Shown: positions 31,615-40,956 of the stretch, one piece after another
Position numbering within the stretch: position 1 is the first letter of the stretch
How the letters are laid out: each line of letters begins with the position of its first letter
DNA from: an uncultured Sulfitobacter sp.
GTDB lineage: Bacteria; Pseudomonadota; Alphaproteobacteria; Rhodobacterales; Rhodobacteraceae
Length of the DNA: 64,000 nucleotides
Assembly: GCA_947501805.1 (NCBI GenBank)
Contig: CANMXJ010000012.1
Span: 1 to 64,000 of the forward strand
Reading direction: 5' to 3'
Program-made: the position numbers and the translations under genes
The notes under the pieces: model-generated
The model's input: only the letters and a program-made list of their open reading frames with translations
Databases searched by the model: none
What the model was told of the DNA's origin: nothing

Positions 31615-32924
31615 TGGACCCGATACTGATTGGCACGCTCAGCTTTGCCGGGCTTTTTGTTCTATTGATCATGACCGTGCCGATTGGCTTTGCCATGGGT
31701 CTGTGCGGCTTGATCGGGATGTCGATGATTATCGGCGTTGCCCCGTCGCTGTCGCTGTTCGGCACCACGGTCTATGAGACCACCGTTACCTACGATCTGT
31801 CGATTGTACCTTTGTTTGTGCTGATGGGTGCAGTTGCGGCGCGATCCGGTCTTTCCAAAGAGCTTTACGGTGCGTTCAACGCATGGTTCGGCGCGTTCCG
31901 TGGTGGATTGGCACTGGCCACTGTTGGCGCTTGTGGGGCCTTTGCCGCGATCTGCGGCTCTTCCGTTGCCACAGCGGCAACCATGTCCAAAGTCGCCCTG
32001 CCAGAGATGAAGCGCTATAAGTACTCCGAGAGCCTTGCGACGGGCTCCGTCGCGGCGGGCGGCATTATCGGTATCCTCATCCCGCCCTCTGTTGTCTTGG
32101 TGCTCTACGGCGTGCTTACAGAGACCTCGATTGGTGACTTGTTCATTGCGGGCTTCCTGCCCGGTGTGCTGACCATCGTAGGCTTCATGCTGGTGGTTGT
32201 GATCGTGACCCGCCTTAACCCCGATATTGGCCCTGCTGGCGAAAAGGTCCCACTTAAGGAAAAGTTCGAAGCCTTGGGCCGCACATGGGCGATCATCCTG
32301 CTGTTCGCGCTCGTCATCGGCGGTATCTATTTCGGCGTGTTCACCCCAACCGAAGCGGCGGGCATCGGGGCAGTTGGTGCCTTCGTGATCTCGTTCCTGC
32401 GGGGTCGCATGACACTGGCCAACACCCGCGACGCGCTGATGGAAACGGTTAAAACTTCGGCGATGATTTTCACCATTCTGATCGGTGCACTGACGCTCAA
32501 CAATCTAATGGTGTTCTCCGGTATCGCGGCCGCATTGTCCGGTTTCGTATCCGGTTTGGACATGCACCCGATGGCTGTGATGGCGATCATCCTGCTGATC
32601 TATCTCGTCATGGGTTGCTTTCTGGACGCGCTGGCCATGATCCTGCTTACTGTGCCGATCTTCTTTCCAATCATCACCAATCTGGGTTTTGATCCGGTCT
32701 GGTTCGGAATCATTGTTGTGATGGTTGTAGAACTGGGCTTGATCACACCACCCATCGGGATGAACGTGTTTGTGATCAAAGGCATGGTGCCCGAAGTAAA
32801 GCTGTCCTCAATCTACAAAGGTGTTATTCCCTTTGTGCTTGCACAGCTTGTGCTGATTGTCCTCGTATTCCTGATCCCTGACATTGCTTTGTGGCTGCCC
32901 GAGACGGCAAGGGCGTTCCGCTAA
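31614..32924 (+). CDS. TRAP transporter large permease subunit (DctM)
   Basis: A 436-residue, roughly 12-helix permease with SVAAGGIIGILIPPSVVLVLYG and MVVELGLITPPIGMNVFVIKG, both standard DctM motifs. It is the sodium-coupled channel subunit of the DctPQM importer. The substrate may be a sugar acid, given the dgoK-like kinase gene nearby, but this is only context. Its stop overlaps the stop of the convergent cupin gene by four bases. Confidence 0.9.
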   Translation: MDPILIGTLSFAGLFVLLIMTVPIGFAMGLCGLIGMSMIIGVAPSLSLFGTTVYETTVTYDLSIVPLFVLMGAVAARSGLSKELYGAFNAWFGAFRGGLALATVGACGAFAAICGSSVATAATMSKVALPEMKRYKYSESLATGSVAAGGIIGILIPPSVVLVLYGVLTETSIGDLFIAGFLPGVLTIVGFMLVVVIVTRLNPDIGPAGEKVPLKEKFEALGRTWAIILLFALVIGGIYFGVFTPTEAAGIGAVGAFVISFLRGRMTLANTRDALMETVKTSAMIFTILIGALTLNNLMVFSGIAAALSGFVSGLDMHPMAVMAIILLIYLVMGCFLDALAMILLTVPIFFPIITNLGFDPVWFGIIVVMVVELGLITPPIGMNVFVIKGMVPEVKLSSIYKGVIPFVLAQLVLIVLVFLIPDIALWLPETARAFR

Positions 32925-34021
32925 TCTGCGAGAATCTCCGTTTTGAAATCGCCGCGCAACGCGACCTCCAACAGCTCCAGATCCTGCGAGCATGCCACAT
33001 ATTGCGTGACCATATTCGGGGGAATGACAAAAGCGTCCCCGGCTTCCAATTGACGGGGTTCCTGCCCTTCTGCGGTCAAGGTCATGCTTCCCTCCATCAC
33101 AAAAGTGAAATGGATATCAGCGTCATGCCGATTTGCTGGGCACGTATCTGCCTCAGCACGGACCACCTGTATTCCTGCAACCCCTTTGGTACCCGATGCC
33201 ACGCCCGTGTCACAAGACGTAAAGCCCGGCAAACGGAACGGCGTCCAGTTTGCCGTCTCTTTCACGTGATGAACAAAGGTTTGGCCGTCCCATTCGCGCG
33301 ACGGATCGCCACGGCCATTGGGTAGGGTAAACTCATGATCAATTGTGGTAATATGTTCAGCAGGAACGCCTATCTCGATCACCTCGATATCGGGTGACGC
33401 ATGCAGGACGCGGTGGCGGATGCCGGGAGGCTGGGTGACACAATCGCCAGCGTGCAGGCGTATCGGATCATCACCTTGATCCTCATAGTAAACGTCGACC
33501 CACCCTTTGTAGCAAAAGATCAGCTGAAACCCGACGGTATGATAATGCACCATATCCGGCACAGGTCCACCATCTGGTATACGAATGTGACTGGCGATGA
33601 TCGATCCACCAAGACGCGACTCAATCAGATCACGATAATGCATGCCCGCACGGCCAATGATCCACGGAGCCTCGTCGCGCAATCGACGAACGACGAACTC
33701 GTGCTGGGTCGCAGGTTGCACAACACTAGGTGTGAGGGGCACAATCTCGACACGCGTGCCATTGGGCGCAGTCAGATGACGCGCACCGCCCGCGAATGTC
33801 TCGGGCCGGTCCGTTAGTATGCGCAGTTTTCCTGCAGGAACGTCAGCACCTTTTTCCAGACGGACACGCAAGCCATGACCAGAAAAGCTCGCTACCGAAG
33901 GGTCATCTGCAGGAAAGATGTTTTCGAGCCGCATCCCCAGAGTTTTGGTGAAGAAGGGCAGATCGTCACGCAACTCCTGCGTTGGTAGTACAAATTCCGC
34001 AATGATATCCGAAGCTGGCAT
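32921..34021 (-). CDS. VOC-like domain fused to double cupin protein
   Basis: A 366-residue protein from the ATG at 34021 (AGGA upstream). Residues 5-105 look like a single glyoxalase/VOC module (IIAEFVLPTQELRDDLPFFTKTLGMRLE). Residues 160-240 form a first cupin (VPDMVHYHTVGFQLIFCYKGWVDVYYEDQG, then CVTQPPGIRHRVLH), and residues 285-355 a second one (HDADIHFTFVMEGSMTLTAE, DAFVIPPNMVTQY). Metal ligands His are visible in the first cupin. It may be a dioxygenase, isomerase or sensor; a precise role cannot be read. The ORF is open 46 codons further upstream. Confidence 0.7.
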   Translation of the reverse strand: MPASDIIAEFVLPTQELRDDLPFFTKTLGMRLENIFPADDPSVASFSGHGLRVRLEKGADVPAGKLRILTDRPETFAGGARHLTAPNGTRVEIVPLTPSVVQPATQHEFVVRRLRDEAPWIIGRAGMHYRDLIESRLGGSIIASHIRIPDGGPVPDMVHYHTVGFQLIFCYKGWVDVYYEDQGDDPIRLHAGDCVTQPPGIRHRVLHASPDIEVIEIGVPAEHITTIDHEFTLPNGRGDPSREWDGQTFVHHVKETANWTPFRLPGFTSCDTGVASGTKGVAGIQVVRAEADTCPANRHDADIHFTFVMEGSMTLTAEGQEPRQLEAGDAFVIPPNMVTQYVACSQDLELLEVALRGDFKTEILAD

Positions 34022-34271
34022 AGTGTTATTCCTGTCGGTCCGGCCAGCTGGGTTCATTCCGATCACCTTGCTGGCGTTCATACTATTCGGGGTATCTATG
34101 GCCTGTTTGAGCGCCTGCATCAACAGTACCGGCATTTCCAGCCTTCCCCTTGAACGCAACCCCGTGGTCTTGGCAAGACCAGCCGATCAATGAAAGGGAT
34201 GGCGTGTCCTATGCGTGCACGTTTACTTTAACGCAATTGTAATCCACTTGGGGGCAGGTTTTGGCGTTGTT

Positions 34272-35210
34272 ATGACAGGGCAGGAAATGGGCAAGTTGCA
34301 AAAAACAGTGGATTGGATCGCAGCCGATTATGGGACCACGCAGTTGCGTGTCTGGATGATGGGACAAGACGGCAAGCCTGTTGCAGAGGCTGTTTCTGCT
34401 GTGGACAAAAACGGGCAATCCTTTGGCAAATTCGAAGCTGCGCTCTTGGAATTGGTTGCACCATATCTGGACGAGGATCGTCTGACGCCTGTCTTTTGCA
34501 CATGCATACTGGCTTCAGATCACGGTCGATCCGTGGCGTCCTATGTTGCAACACCTTGCAGCCCCCCCGATAGCAATGCCTCTTTCTCGTTAAAGGCCAA
34601 TGATCCCCGCATCTCGATCCGCGTTCTACCAGGTGTCAAACAGATATCCCCGCCTGATCTGATGGCGGGCGAGGCGGTACAGATTGCCGGTTTCTTGCGC
34701 AGTCAGCCTGATTTTGACGGAGTGCTCTGCATACCCGATCTGCATACAAAATGGGTCCACATCAGCGCGGGCGAAATCGTGAGCTTCAAGACATTTATGA
34801 CAGGTGAGTTACTGGCCTTGATGTCGCAACAATCCGTCTTGCACGAGAGCGTAACAAGCAACTGTTGGGACCAATCCGTTTTTCTAAACGCAATAAGTGA
34901 CGCAATGGCCCAACCACAAAGTCTGGCGGCGCAGTTGTTTGCCATTCATGCGGGCAAAGTGCTCTCAGACGTTTCAGCACAGGCTGCCCGTTCGCGGTTA
35001 TGGGGGCTATTAATCGGCGTCGAACTGGCCGGATCACGTCCCTACTGGCTGGGCCAGAATGTTGCGATCTTCGGGACTGGAACAATCGCGCAACACTATT
35101 GTTCAGGACTGGCTGAACAAGGTGTTCCAGCACAGATTGTGGAGGGCAAAGATCTTACGCCAGCAGGATTGGCAGCTGCTTTTCGAATACAGCAGAGTGG
35201 GCCAGAATGA
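34272..35210 (+). CDS. dgoK: 2-dehydro-3-deoxygalactonokinase-like sugar acid kinase
   Basis: A 312-residue DgoK-family kinase. DWIAADYGTTQLRVWMM is the phosphate-binding start of the fold, LPGVKQISPPDLMAGEAVQIAGFL is the family core, and PDLHTKWVHISAGEIVSFKTFMTGELLALM contains the substrate loop. It would phosphorylate 2-keto-3-deoxygalactonate to the 6-phosphate in the cytoplasm. The usual partner aldolase DgoA is not adjacent. Starts at 34215, 34272 and 34287 are possible; none has an ideal ribosome site, and the family begins near the DW motif. Confidence 0.8.
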   Translation: MTGQEMGKLQKTVDWIAADYGTTQLRVWMMGQDGKPVAEAVSAVDKNGQSFGKFEAALLELVAPYLDEDRLTPVFCTCILASDHGRSVASYVATPCSPPDSNASFSLKANDPRISIRVLPGVKQISPPDLMAGEAVQIAGFLRSQPDFDGVLCIPDLHTKWVHISAGEIVSFKTFMTGELLALMSQQSVLHESVTSNCWDQSVFLNAISDAMAQPQSLAAQLFAIHAGKVLSDVSAQAARSRLWGLLIGVELAGSRPYWLGQNVAIFGTGTIAQHYCSGLAEQGVPAQIVEGKDLTPAGLAAAFRIQQSGPE

Positions 35211-35493
35211 ACTGAAACTACTTACCCACCCTGCGTCCGATTTTTTCCTGCCTCTAAGCGTTTGATCAATCTTGGGTGCGCATTGCAGCCACTGTGAAAC
35301 CTATGTACTGGTTGGCAAAAGCCATCCCAAAATCCTTAGGCCAAGCCGCACGATAACAAAACCACGTCCCTTTCCATATCACCTGTCTTTTCCAAATTGC
35401 CGCATCTGATTTCAGGGTCCAGCGCTTGCAAACCTGTTCAGACGAGTGCATCCAGACCCGCCCTGCCCTCTTGCACATCTCCGGAGCCCGCCC

Positions 35494-36408
35494 ATGTCCA
35501 TCACCCATCTCGTCACCCATTCCGGCGGTTTTCATGCTGACGAGCTGTTGTCATCGGTTATCCTCACGCGGCTATTTCCCGATGCTACAATAGTGCGCAG
35601 CCGTGACCAGAAATGGATAACGCCTGCAGCTGACAAGATCATTTATGACGTTGGCGGTGCATATGATCCGCAAGCACAGGTTTTCGACCACCATCAGCGC
35701 CCAAGCCCGCTGCGGGCGGATGAACAACCCTACAGTTCCTTTGGTTTGATATGGGCGCATTACGGCAAAGAATATCTGACCGCTATGAATGTTCCTGCAG
35801 ATCACATCGATCCTGTTCATGCCAAGTTTGACACCAAGTTCGTGCTACCCATCGATCTGCTGGACAATGGTGCGATGGAACCCTCTGTTGCGGGCCCATT
35901 GTCGATACTGACCCTTCCGACCCTTCTGGGAAGCCTGAAGCCGGTCTTTGACGACACTTCGCCAACCGCCGATGATGATGCGTTTCATGCCGCGCTGCCG
36001 ATCGTGCGGGCCTTCGTCGAAGCCCAAATCCGCAATCTTGCAGCAAAGTTTCGCAGCCATGGCATCGTTCTGGACGCGATTGCCAAGGCAGGCGCATCTC
36101 CTATTCTGGAGCTGCCTATGGGCATGCCCTACGGCGCAGCCCTCGATGAAGCGCAAGCCGATCATATCATGTTCGTCGTCACACCACGCGGCGACGAATG
36201 GACGTTGGGCGGCATCAAATTGTCCAATGACACGTTTGAGCAACGGGCTGACCTCCCCTTGGGTTGGGCTGGTTTAACCGATGCTGCACTGGAAGAAGCA
36301 AGTGGTGTAAAGGGCGCAAAATTTTGCCACAACGCGCGCTTTATCGCAGTTGCTGACAGCCGAGAGGCCATCCTGAAAATGGCGGACCTTGCTGTTCAGG
36401 CTCTCTGA
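35494..36408 (+). CDS. MYG1 family protein (DHH-like hydrolase)
   Basis: A 304-residue protein with the MYG1 signature: THLVTHSGGFHADELLSSVIL at the N-terminus, VGGAYDPQAQVFDHHQ and YSSFGLIWAHYG, and a C-terminal LPLGWAGLTDAALEEASGVKGAKFCHNARFIA. The His and Asp residues correspond to the metal site of DHH phosphoesterases; eukaryotic MYG1 is an RNA exonuclease. GGAG lies nine bases before the ATG at 35494. It converges with the patatin gene. Confidence 0.9.
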   Translation: MSITHLVTHSGGFHADELLSSVILTRLFPDATIVRSRDQKWITPAADKIIYDVGGAYDPQAQVFDHHQRPSPLRADEQPYSSFGLIWAHYGKEYLTAMNVPADHIDPVHAKFDTKFVLPIDLLDNGAMEPSVAGPLSILTLPTLLGSLKPVFDDTSPTADDDAFHAALPIVRAFVEAQIRNLAAKFRSHGIVLDAIAKAGASPILELPMGMPYGAALDEAQADHIMFVVTPRGDEWTLGGIKLSNDTFEQRADLPLGWAGLTDAALEEASGVKGAKFCHNARFIAVADSREAILKMADLAVQAL

Positions 36409-36453
36409 TAAGGGCAACCGTCAGGTATTCGGACAATTGTTCGCGCCCGCTGG

Positions 36454-37827
36454 TCAGCGCCCGCCCGCAACGTCCTTCGGCCGTCCGACAAAACAGGCAG
36501 CGTCAGGGTTCGCGCGAAGACAATGCTGTACAAGGAATTGCGCAGCTTCGGTAATGAGCAGCGCATCACATTTCGTAATCAGCAAGTCTGTGGGAATCTT
36601 TCGCAGACGTTTCGCCGGTGCGGAACTTTTCCCGCGCAGGGCCGGCCTGCAACTCCTGCCCCACCCTTTCCACGACCGCCACCGGGGGAAATCAGCACCC
36701 TGCGCGTAGACGATTTTCTCCACGTTGAGGTAATCGAAACTGACCACGTCAACCTTCAACCCGTGGCGTGTCATCAATTGGTCAAAGAACGCCTCCCGCT
36801 GACCACTGGCATACCCGAGCAGGACGTCGACGAACTGTGGCAGGTCCCGACTGAATATGCTGATGTCGGAACTGTTGCGGGACAGATCCTTGTCCAGATT
36901 CTGACCCGCGTTGAACGAATAGATCAGCGCAGAAGCAGGGTCTTCGCGTGCGAGGAAGGCCTCACGGAGGGTCTCTACCCCACTGTTTTCAAGGATACCG
37001 CCGTCGCCAAGATGTCTGTACACGGGTTTCTTGTCGCCGTCCCTCTTAACCTTGATCGTCATCGGCCCCAGATATGGCGGAAACGCGGCGGATGTGGCAA
37101 CCACCAACGCCAGTGAAATGTCGTCAGGTGTGCTGCCCAGCACATCCGGCGTTGAAAAAGACAAGGCCCGCACACCCGCTGGTAAAAGGCTTGCGTCCTT
37201 TGCATCGGGGTGTGGTATTGCATCGTTACTGAATACAAATCGCTGACCCGTATCGTAGCTTACCGTATTGAAATAGAATGACCTTTTGTCTTTGATCTGG
37301 CTGAAATCAACCTTTGACAGGTAGGACGCATCCAATGCTTCAGTCAACGACTTCAACCGTGCAGAGGGTCGCATCAAGCGCCATGGAGATCGAAATTGCG
37401 CCTTTGTCAGATCCCAAAAGAAATCCCGGCCAATTGCCTTGATCATAGCGTCGAAATAGTCGTTTCGGCAGTTTGAGGGGTCTTTGGCGACTTGGCAGTC
37501 CGGTTCAGGATGTGTTGCCAGATAAGACGCCGGAAAACCGCCACCACTCACGCTGGAAACATGTGTGACATCTTGCAGCAATCCGCGTGCATCCAGCGCT
37601 TTCATGCCTGCAGCCCCGAACAATGCGGCCCGCGCTCCGCCGCCCGACAGGGCAAGCCCGACAAATGGTGCATTCCCCGTGTCGGCGGCAACCTTCAGCG
37701 GACCGAACTCGCCCTCGTCAACTGTGTGATGTATCGCCAGAGGCCAGACCAGTCCTGATATCAGCGTGGCAACAAAAAGCGCCACCGCCACAACAACAAG
37801 GCGTTTGGCTCTAACCCACCAGATCAT
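36454..37827 (-). CDS. patatin-like phospholipase, membrane anchored
   Basis: A 457-residue protein with one N-terminal membrane helix (about residues 7-30) followed by a patatin domain. The oxyanion loop is GLALSGGGARAALFGAAGM, the nucleophile Ser lies in HVSSVSGGGFPASY, and the catalytic Asp in YRHLGDGGILENSGVETL. Patatins hydrolyse phospholipid acyl chains with a Ser-Asp dyad. The anchor suggests action at the inner membrane, probably on the periplasmic side. AAGGA precedes the ATG at 37827; the longer frame to 37869 adds only 14 polar residues. Confidence 0.85.
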   Translation of the reverse strand: MIWWVRAKRLVVVAVALFVATLISGLVWPLAIHHTVDEGEFGPLKVAADTGNAPFVGLALSGGGARAALFGAAGMKALDARGLLQDVTHVSSVSGGGFPASYLATHPEPDCQVAKDPSNCRNDYFDAMIKAIGRDFFWDLTKAQFRSPWRLMRPSARLKSLTEALDASYLSKVDFSQIKDKRSFYFNTVSYDTGQRFVFSNDAIPHPDAKDASLLPAGVRALSFSTPDVLGSTPDDISLALVVATSAAFPPYLGPMTIKVKRDGDKKPVYRHLGDGGILENSGVETLREAFLAREDPASALIYSFNAGQNLDKDLSRNSSDISIFSRDLPQFVDVLLGYASGQREAFFDQLMTRHGLKVDVVSFDYLNVEKIVYAQGADFPRWRSWKGWGRSCRPALRGKSSAPAKRLRKIPTDLLITKCDALLITEAAQFLVQHCLRANPDAACFVGRPKDVAGGR

Positions 37828-38036
37828 CTGATTTGTGTCCTTCTGTTCGGGAATACAGGAACGCTTCAATCCGGCGAATTGTACATTGGTTGAACACGAT
37901 GTTAGCCCAAGGATGCCGTGGCGGGTATGGAATTCCTTACCTCAGGGCACCTTTGTGCGCCTGCATCCCCCATTTGGGAGATGCCAGAATCCGCAAGGTG
38001 GCGCATTTTTCTTTCATTACATCGAAAGAGAAATTT

Positions 38037-38360
38037 ATGCTCACCTCCAATTCACTTTTCGCAACCCTTGACCCTTTTCAACTCTGCGGTATCGCCGGGT
38101 TCATTTTGTACATTTACGCCTTCAGCTCTGTTCAATTTAACTGGCTGAGCGGCAACAGCGCGACCTACTCCCTGATCAACGTACTGGCGGCATCACTTGT
38201 CGCAATCAGCCTGATCGCGGACTTCAATCTGGCCTCTGCCCTTATCCAGGGCAGCTGGATCCTGATCGGCCTCAGCGGGCTGGTATTGCGCCTGCGCAGA
38301 ACACCAATTTCCGAACCACTGCATTTTGAAACCACGCCATATATTGGAACAAAGCCATGA
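38037..38360 (+). CDS. small membrane protein (CBU_0592-like)
   Basis: A 107-residue protein with three hydrophobic helices (FQLCGIAGFILYIYAFSSVQ, SLINVLAASLVAISLIADF, LIQGSWILIGLSGLVLRLRR). This matches the small CBU_0592-type membrane family of unknown function. GAAAGAG is eight bases before the ATG. The stop overlaps the next ATG (ATGA), so it is coupled to the LysE-family exporter gene. Confidence 0.65.
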   Translation: MLTSNSLFATLDPFQLCGIAGFILYIYAFSSVQFNWLSGNSATYSLINVLAASLVAISLIADFNLASALIQGSWILIGLSGLVLRLRRTPISEPLHFETTPYIGTKP

Positions 38361-38968
38361 ATCTCTCTGATTTCACATCCTACTTTATGACTCTTGTTGC
38401 AATTTCGCTGGCCCCGGGACCTGTAGTTCTCATGTTAATGGTACGCGCTGCCGGCAATGACATGCGCGGTGCCATTGGGTTTGGCCTTGGATACGCAGTT
38501 GGTGGCCTGATCATCATCACAGCAGTCTGCTTTGGCCTAAGCGCATGGCTGACAGCGGCACCTGAAGTTTTCGAGTACAGCAAATATGCAATGATGGCCT
38601 ATATTCTATGGCTAGCGAGGGGCATCTGGAAAGGTGGCTTTGACATGAACGGCACCTGTGAAGCAGAAAAACGCGGTATCATTTTATCTGTCGGAGCTGG
38701 TCTCGTGACCTGCTTCATCTCGCCCTACATGATGATCCTTTTTCCGCTGGTATTGCCTGGCATGATGGACATCACAACCATCCAGATGCCAGATTTCCTG
38801 TTCATTGCAATGGCTACATTTGCTGCACTCACGCTTGGTTCGGGCATTATCGTAGGCTTTGCCGCGCAACTGCGCCGCCTCGTGCGTTCCCCGCAGTATA
38901 TCACAACTGTGAACCGCAGCCTGTCTTCACTGCTGGTGATCGGCGGTGGATGGATGGCATTTGGGTAA
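38357..38968 (+). CDS. LysE/RhtB family amino acid exporter
   Basis: A 203-residue inner-membrane protein with five or six helices. The conserved beginning YFMTLVAISLAPGPVVLMLMVRAAGNDMR gives the LysE/RhtB motif (PGP, then G at the expected distance), and the C-terminal part RSLSSLLVIGGGWMAFG is typical. These proteins export amino acids or homoserine lactones by proton exchange. Translation is coupled to the small membrane protein upstream. Confidence 0.85.
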   Translation: MNLSDFTSYFMTLVAISLAPGPVVLMLMVRAAGNDMRGAIGFGLGYAVGGLIIITAVCFGLSAWLTAAPEVFEYSKYAMMAYILWLARGIWKGGFDMNGTCEAEKRGIILSVGAGLVTCFISPYMMILFPLVLPGMMDITTIQMPDFLFIAMATFAALTLGSGIIVGFAAQLRRLVRSPQYITTVNRSLSSLLVIGGGWMAFG

Positions 38969-39047
38969 TATTAAGCAATCCCAACGCCACACCTGATTGG
39001 GTCTGATACCGGCAGAACTTCCTGAATGTCTTCTCAGACTCATTTTG

Positions 39048-39106
39048 TGTCTGCTGCCACGTTCGATGTGATACCGTGCATGGCAGCAGACATAGCTACC
39101 CTTTTT
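39048..39106 (+). terminator. 12-bp inverted repeat: lysE terminator or luxR operator
   Basis: TGTCTGCTGCCA (39048-39059) and TGGCAGCAGACA (39081-39092) are perfectly complementary with a 21-base loop. A run of six T follows at 39102-39107 after nine bases. It may terminate the lysE transcript. The long loop and position 75-118 bases before the LuxR-type gene also fit an autoregulatory operator; the two are not exclusive. Confidence 0.5.
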
Positions 39107-39165
39107 TATTGAATCCTTTTTAACAGCTACGGCGATGATAGATCGCTCGCCTCAACGGTTATTTT

Positions 39166-40956
39166 ATGAAACAGAATTTTAAACCCGAACTCGACCCAAG
39201 CAAAATCGTCGACCAACTCTATGACATTGCGCTGGATCCCGGCGCACTTGACGGCTTTATCGATGCTTGGAATGGTGCTGGCCTTGATACGCAATCGGCG
39301 CGACGCACCATTGAAGATATCGACACCTTTGATGAAGCGTTCTCAACCCACCTCAAACGCGCCGAGACCTTCTTGAATCGCGGCGAAGATGATGGCCCTT
39401 CCCTCGCAGAGCTATTGACCCCGTTCGACAGCCTTGCTGCGATGATTGTGGACCGGTCTTTGCAGGTAGTGGCTTGCAATGCGGGGGCAACACAGTCTTT
39501 TGGGCTGCGTCAGGGGGATTTGTTGACCAAGTGTCAGTCTTCTGGCGGGCCACAGAACCTGCTGCAAGACGCAATGGACGATCTTTTTCAAGCGACCGCA
39601 AAGCCCGATCGATTGCTGAAACTCGAAACCGGCGGCGAAGCGGTCCAGACCCTCTTTCAAATGCGCCGACTATCAAAGACAGACGCAAGCGGATCGCCCT
39701 TGGCCTTGATCGTTACCACACAGTATCATTGGCAACCCGCTCTGGGGCAAACACTGGAAGAAGTGTTCCAGATCACCTCGGCAGAGCAGGGGATCGTGCG
39801 GGCATTGGTCGAAGGTCGCGACACCAAATCAATCGCAAAAGAACGGGGCACCAGCGAAGGCACCGTGCGCGGACAGATTAAATCCATCCTTGCTAAAATG
39901 AATGCACGGTCCCAATCCGAAGTAATCCGCCTTGTCCTGTCACTGCGTGATTTTACACCGCAGGCTAACACAAGCCCTGCAAACTTAATGCCAGATGCCG
40001 ACGAACCGCCCGTAGACTGGCTTGATGCGGAGGTTTTGAAACCTTTCAAGACGCTGACCCTGCCGGATGGACGGCATATGGATTACCACGATTTCGGCCC
40101 CGTCACAGGTGCCCCTGTGCTCTATTCTCACATGGGATACTGCCTTGTGCGCTGGACACGGCCCATGGTCAAACTTGCCTTCCAACACGGGCTACGGATC
40201 ATATGTCCGATCCGCGCAGGATATGGCCACAGCAGCAACCTTGATCCAAAAGCTGATGTACTCGCAGTTACACGTGCGGATACGCTGCACTTGCTTGATC
40301 ACCTTGGCATCGCACGCCTGCCTTACCTGACACAAGGCAACGATCTTATGTTTGCAGTCGATCTGGCGGCCAAACGCCCTGATGTTGTGTCGGAAATCAT
40401 CGGCATATGTGCACGCCCCTGCCTTCCCGGAGATGGGCATTATGCGAGTATGGACAAATGGCACCGGTTTTTCCTGTCGACAGCGAAACATGCGCCACAT
40501 CTGCTGAACTTCACCGCAAAGGCGGCCCTTGCCATGGCCCGTCGGATCGGTCCTATCGAAATGTTCTGCCAGATCAACAAGGGTTCTCCTGCCGACATCG
40601 CCTTGGTCCATGATAGTGTCACGCGACCGATCGTGGTGGCAAATTCGCTGTTGATCGTTAGCAAGACGACAAATATCGCCCAAGCCTATGCCATGGAATT
40701 GCTCGCATCAGAAACCGACTGGTCCGCGACAATCCTTGCAGCACGCGATACCCCGACTTGGTTCGTCAACGGGTTGGAAGACCCAACGTTTGATGCGGCA
40801 ACCATCGCTGATTACCGCGATCATTTCCCGTGGATCACAATTGATGTGGTGGCGGGTGCAGGGCAATTGTTGATCTACCAGCTGTACCCCGAGCTTATTC
40901 CCCGAATTGCCCAAGCGGCGAAAGCTGCCCAAAAAGGCGTGGATGGCGTCGTTTAA
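39166..40956 (+). CDS. LuxR-type HTH fused to degenerate alpha/beta hydrolase domain
   Basis: A 596-residue fusion. Residues 80-190 look PAS-like (MIVDRSLQVVACNAGATQSFGL). Residues 200-262 are a LuxR helix-turn-helix (ITSAEQGIVRALVEGRDTKSIAKERGTSEGTVRGQIKSILAKM). Residues 300-590 are an alpha/beta hydrolase. At the nucleophile elbow G-x-S-x-G is replaced by GNDLM (Asp393), and the C-terminal catalytic His position reads GAGQLL (Gln567). It therefore probably lacks ordinary esterase activity and may sense a ligand. No sensor kinase is nearby. It ends overlapping the convergent next gene by four bases. Confidence 0.85.
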   Translation: MKQNFKPELDPSKIVDQLYDIALDPGALDGFIDAWNGAGLDTQSARRTIEDIDTFDEAFSTHLKRAETFLNRGEDDGPSLAELLTPFDSLAAMIVDRSLQVVACNAGATQSFGLRQGDLLTKCQSSGGPQNLLQDAMDDLFQATAKPDRLLKLETGGEAVQTLFQMRRLSKTDASGSPLALIVTTQYHWQPALGQTLEEVFQITSAEQGIVRALVEGRDTKSIAKERGTSEGTVRGQIKSILAKMNARSQSEVIRLVLSLRDFTPQANTSPANLMPDADEPPVDWLDAEVLKPFKTLTLPDGRHMDYHDFGPVTGAPVLYSHMGYCLVRWTRPMVKLAFQHGLRIICPIRAGYGHSSNLDPKADVLAVTRADTLHLLDHLGIARLPYLTQGNDLMFAVDLAAKRPDVVSEIIGICARPCLPGDGHYASMDKWHRFFLSTAKHAPHLLNFTAKAALAMARRIGPIEMFCQINKGSPADIALVHDSVTRPIVVANSLLIVSKTTNIAQAYAMELLASETDWSATILAARDTPTWFVNGLEDPTFDAATIADYRDHFPWITIDVVAGAGQLLIYQLYPELIPRIAQAAKAAQKGVDGVV

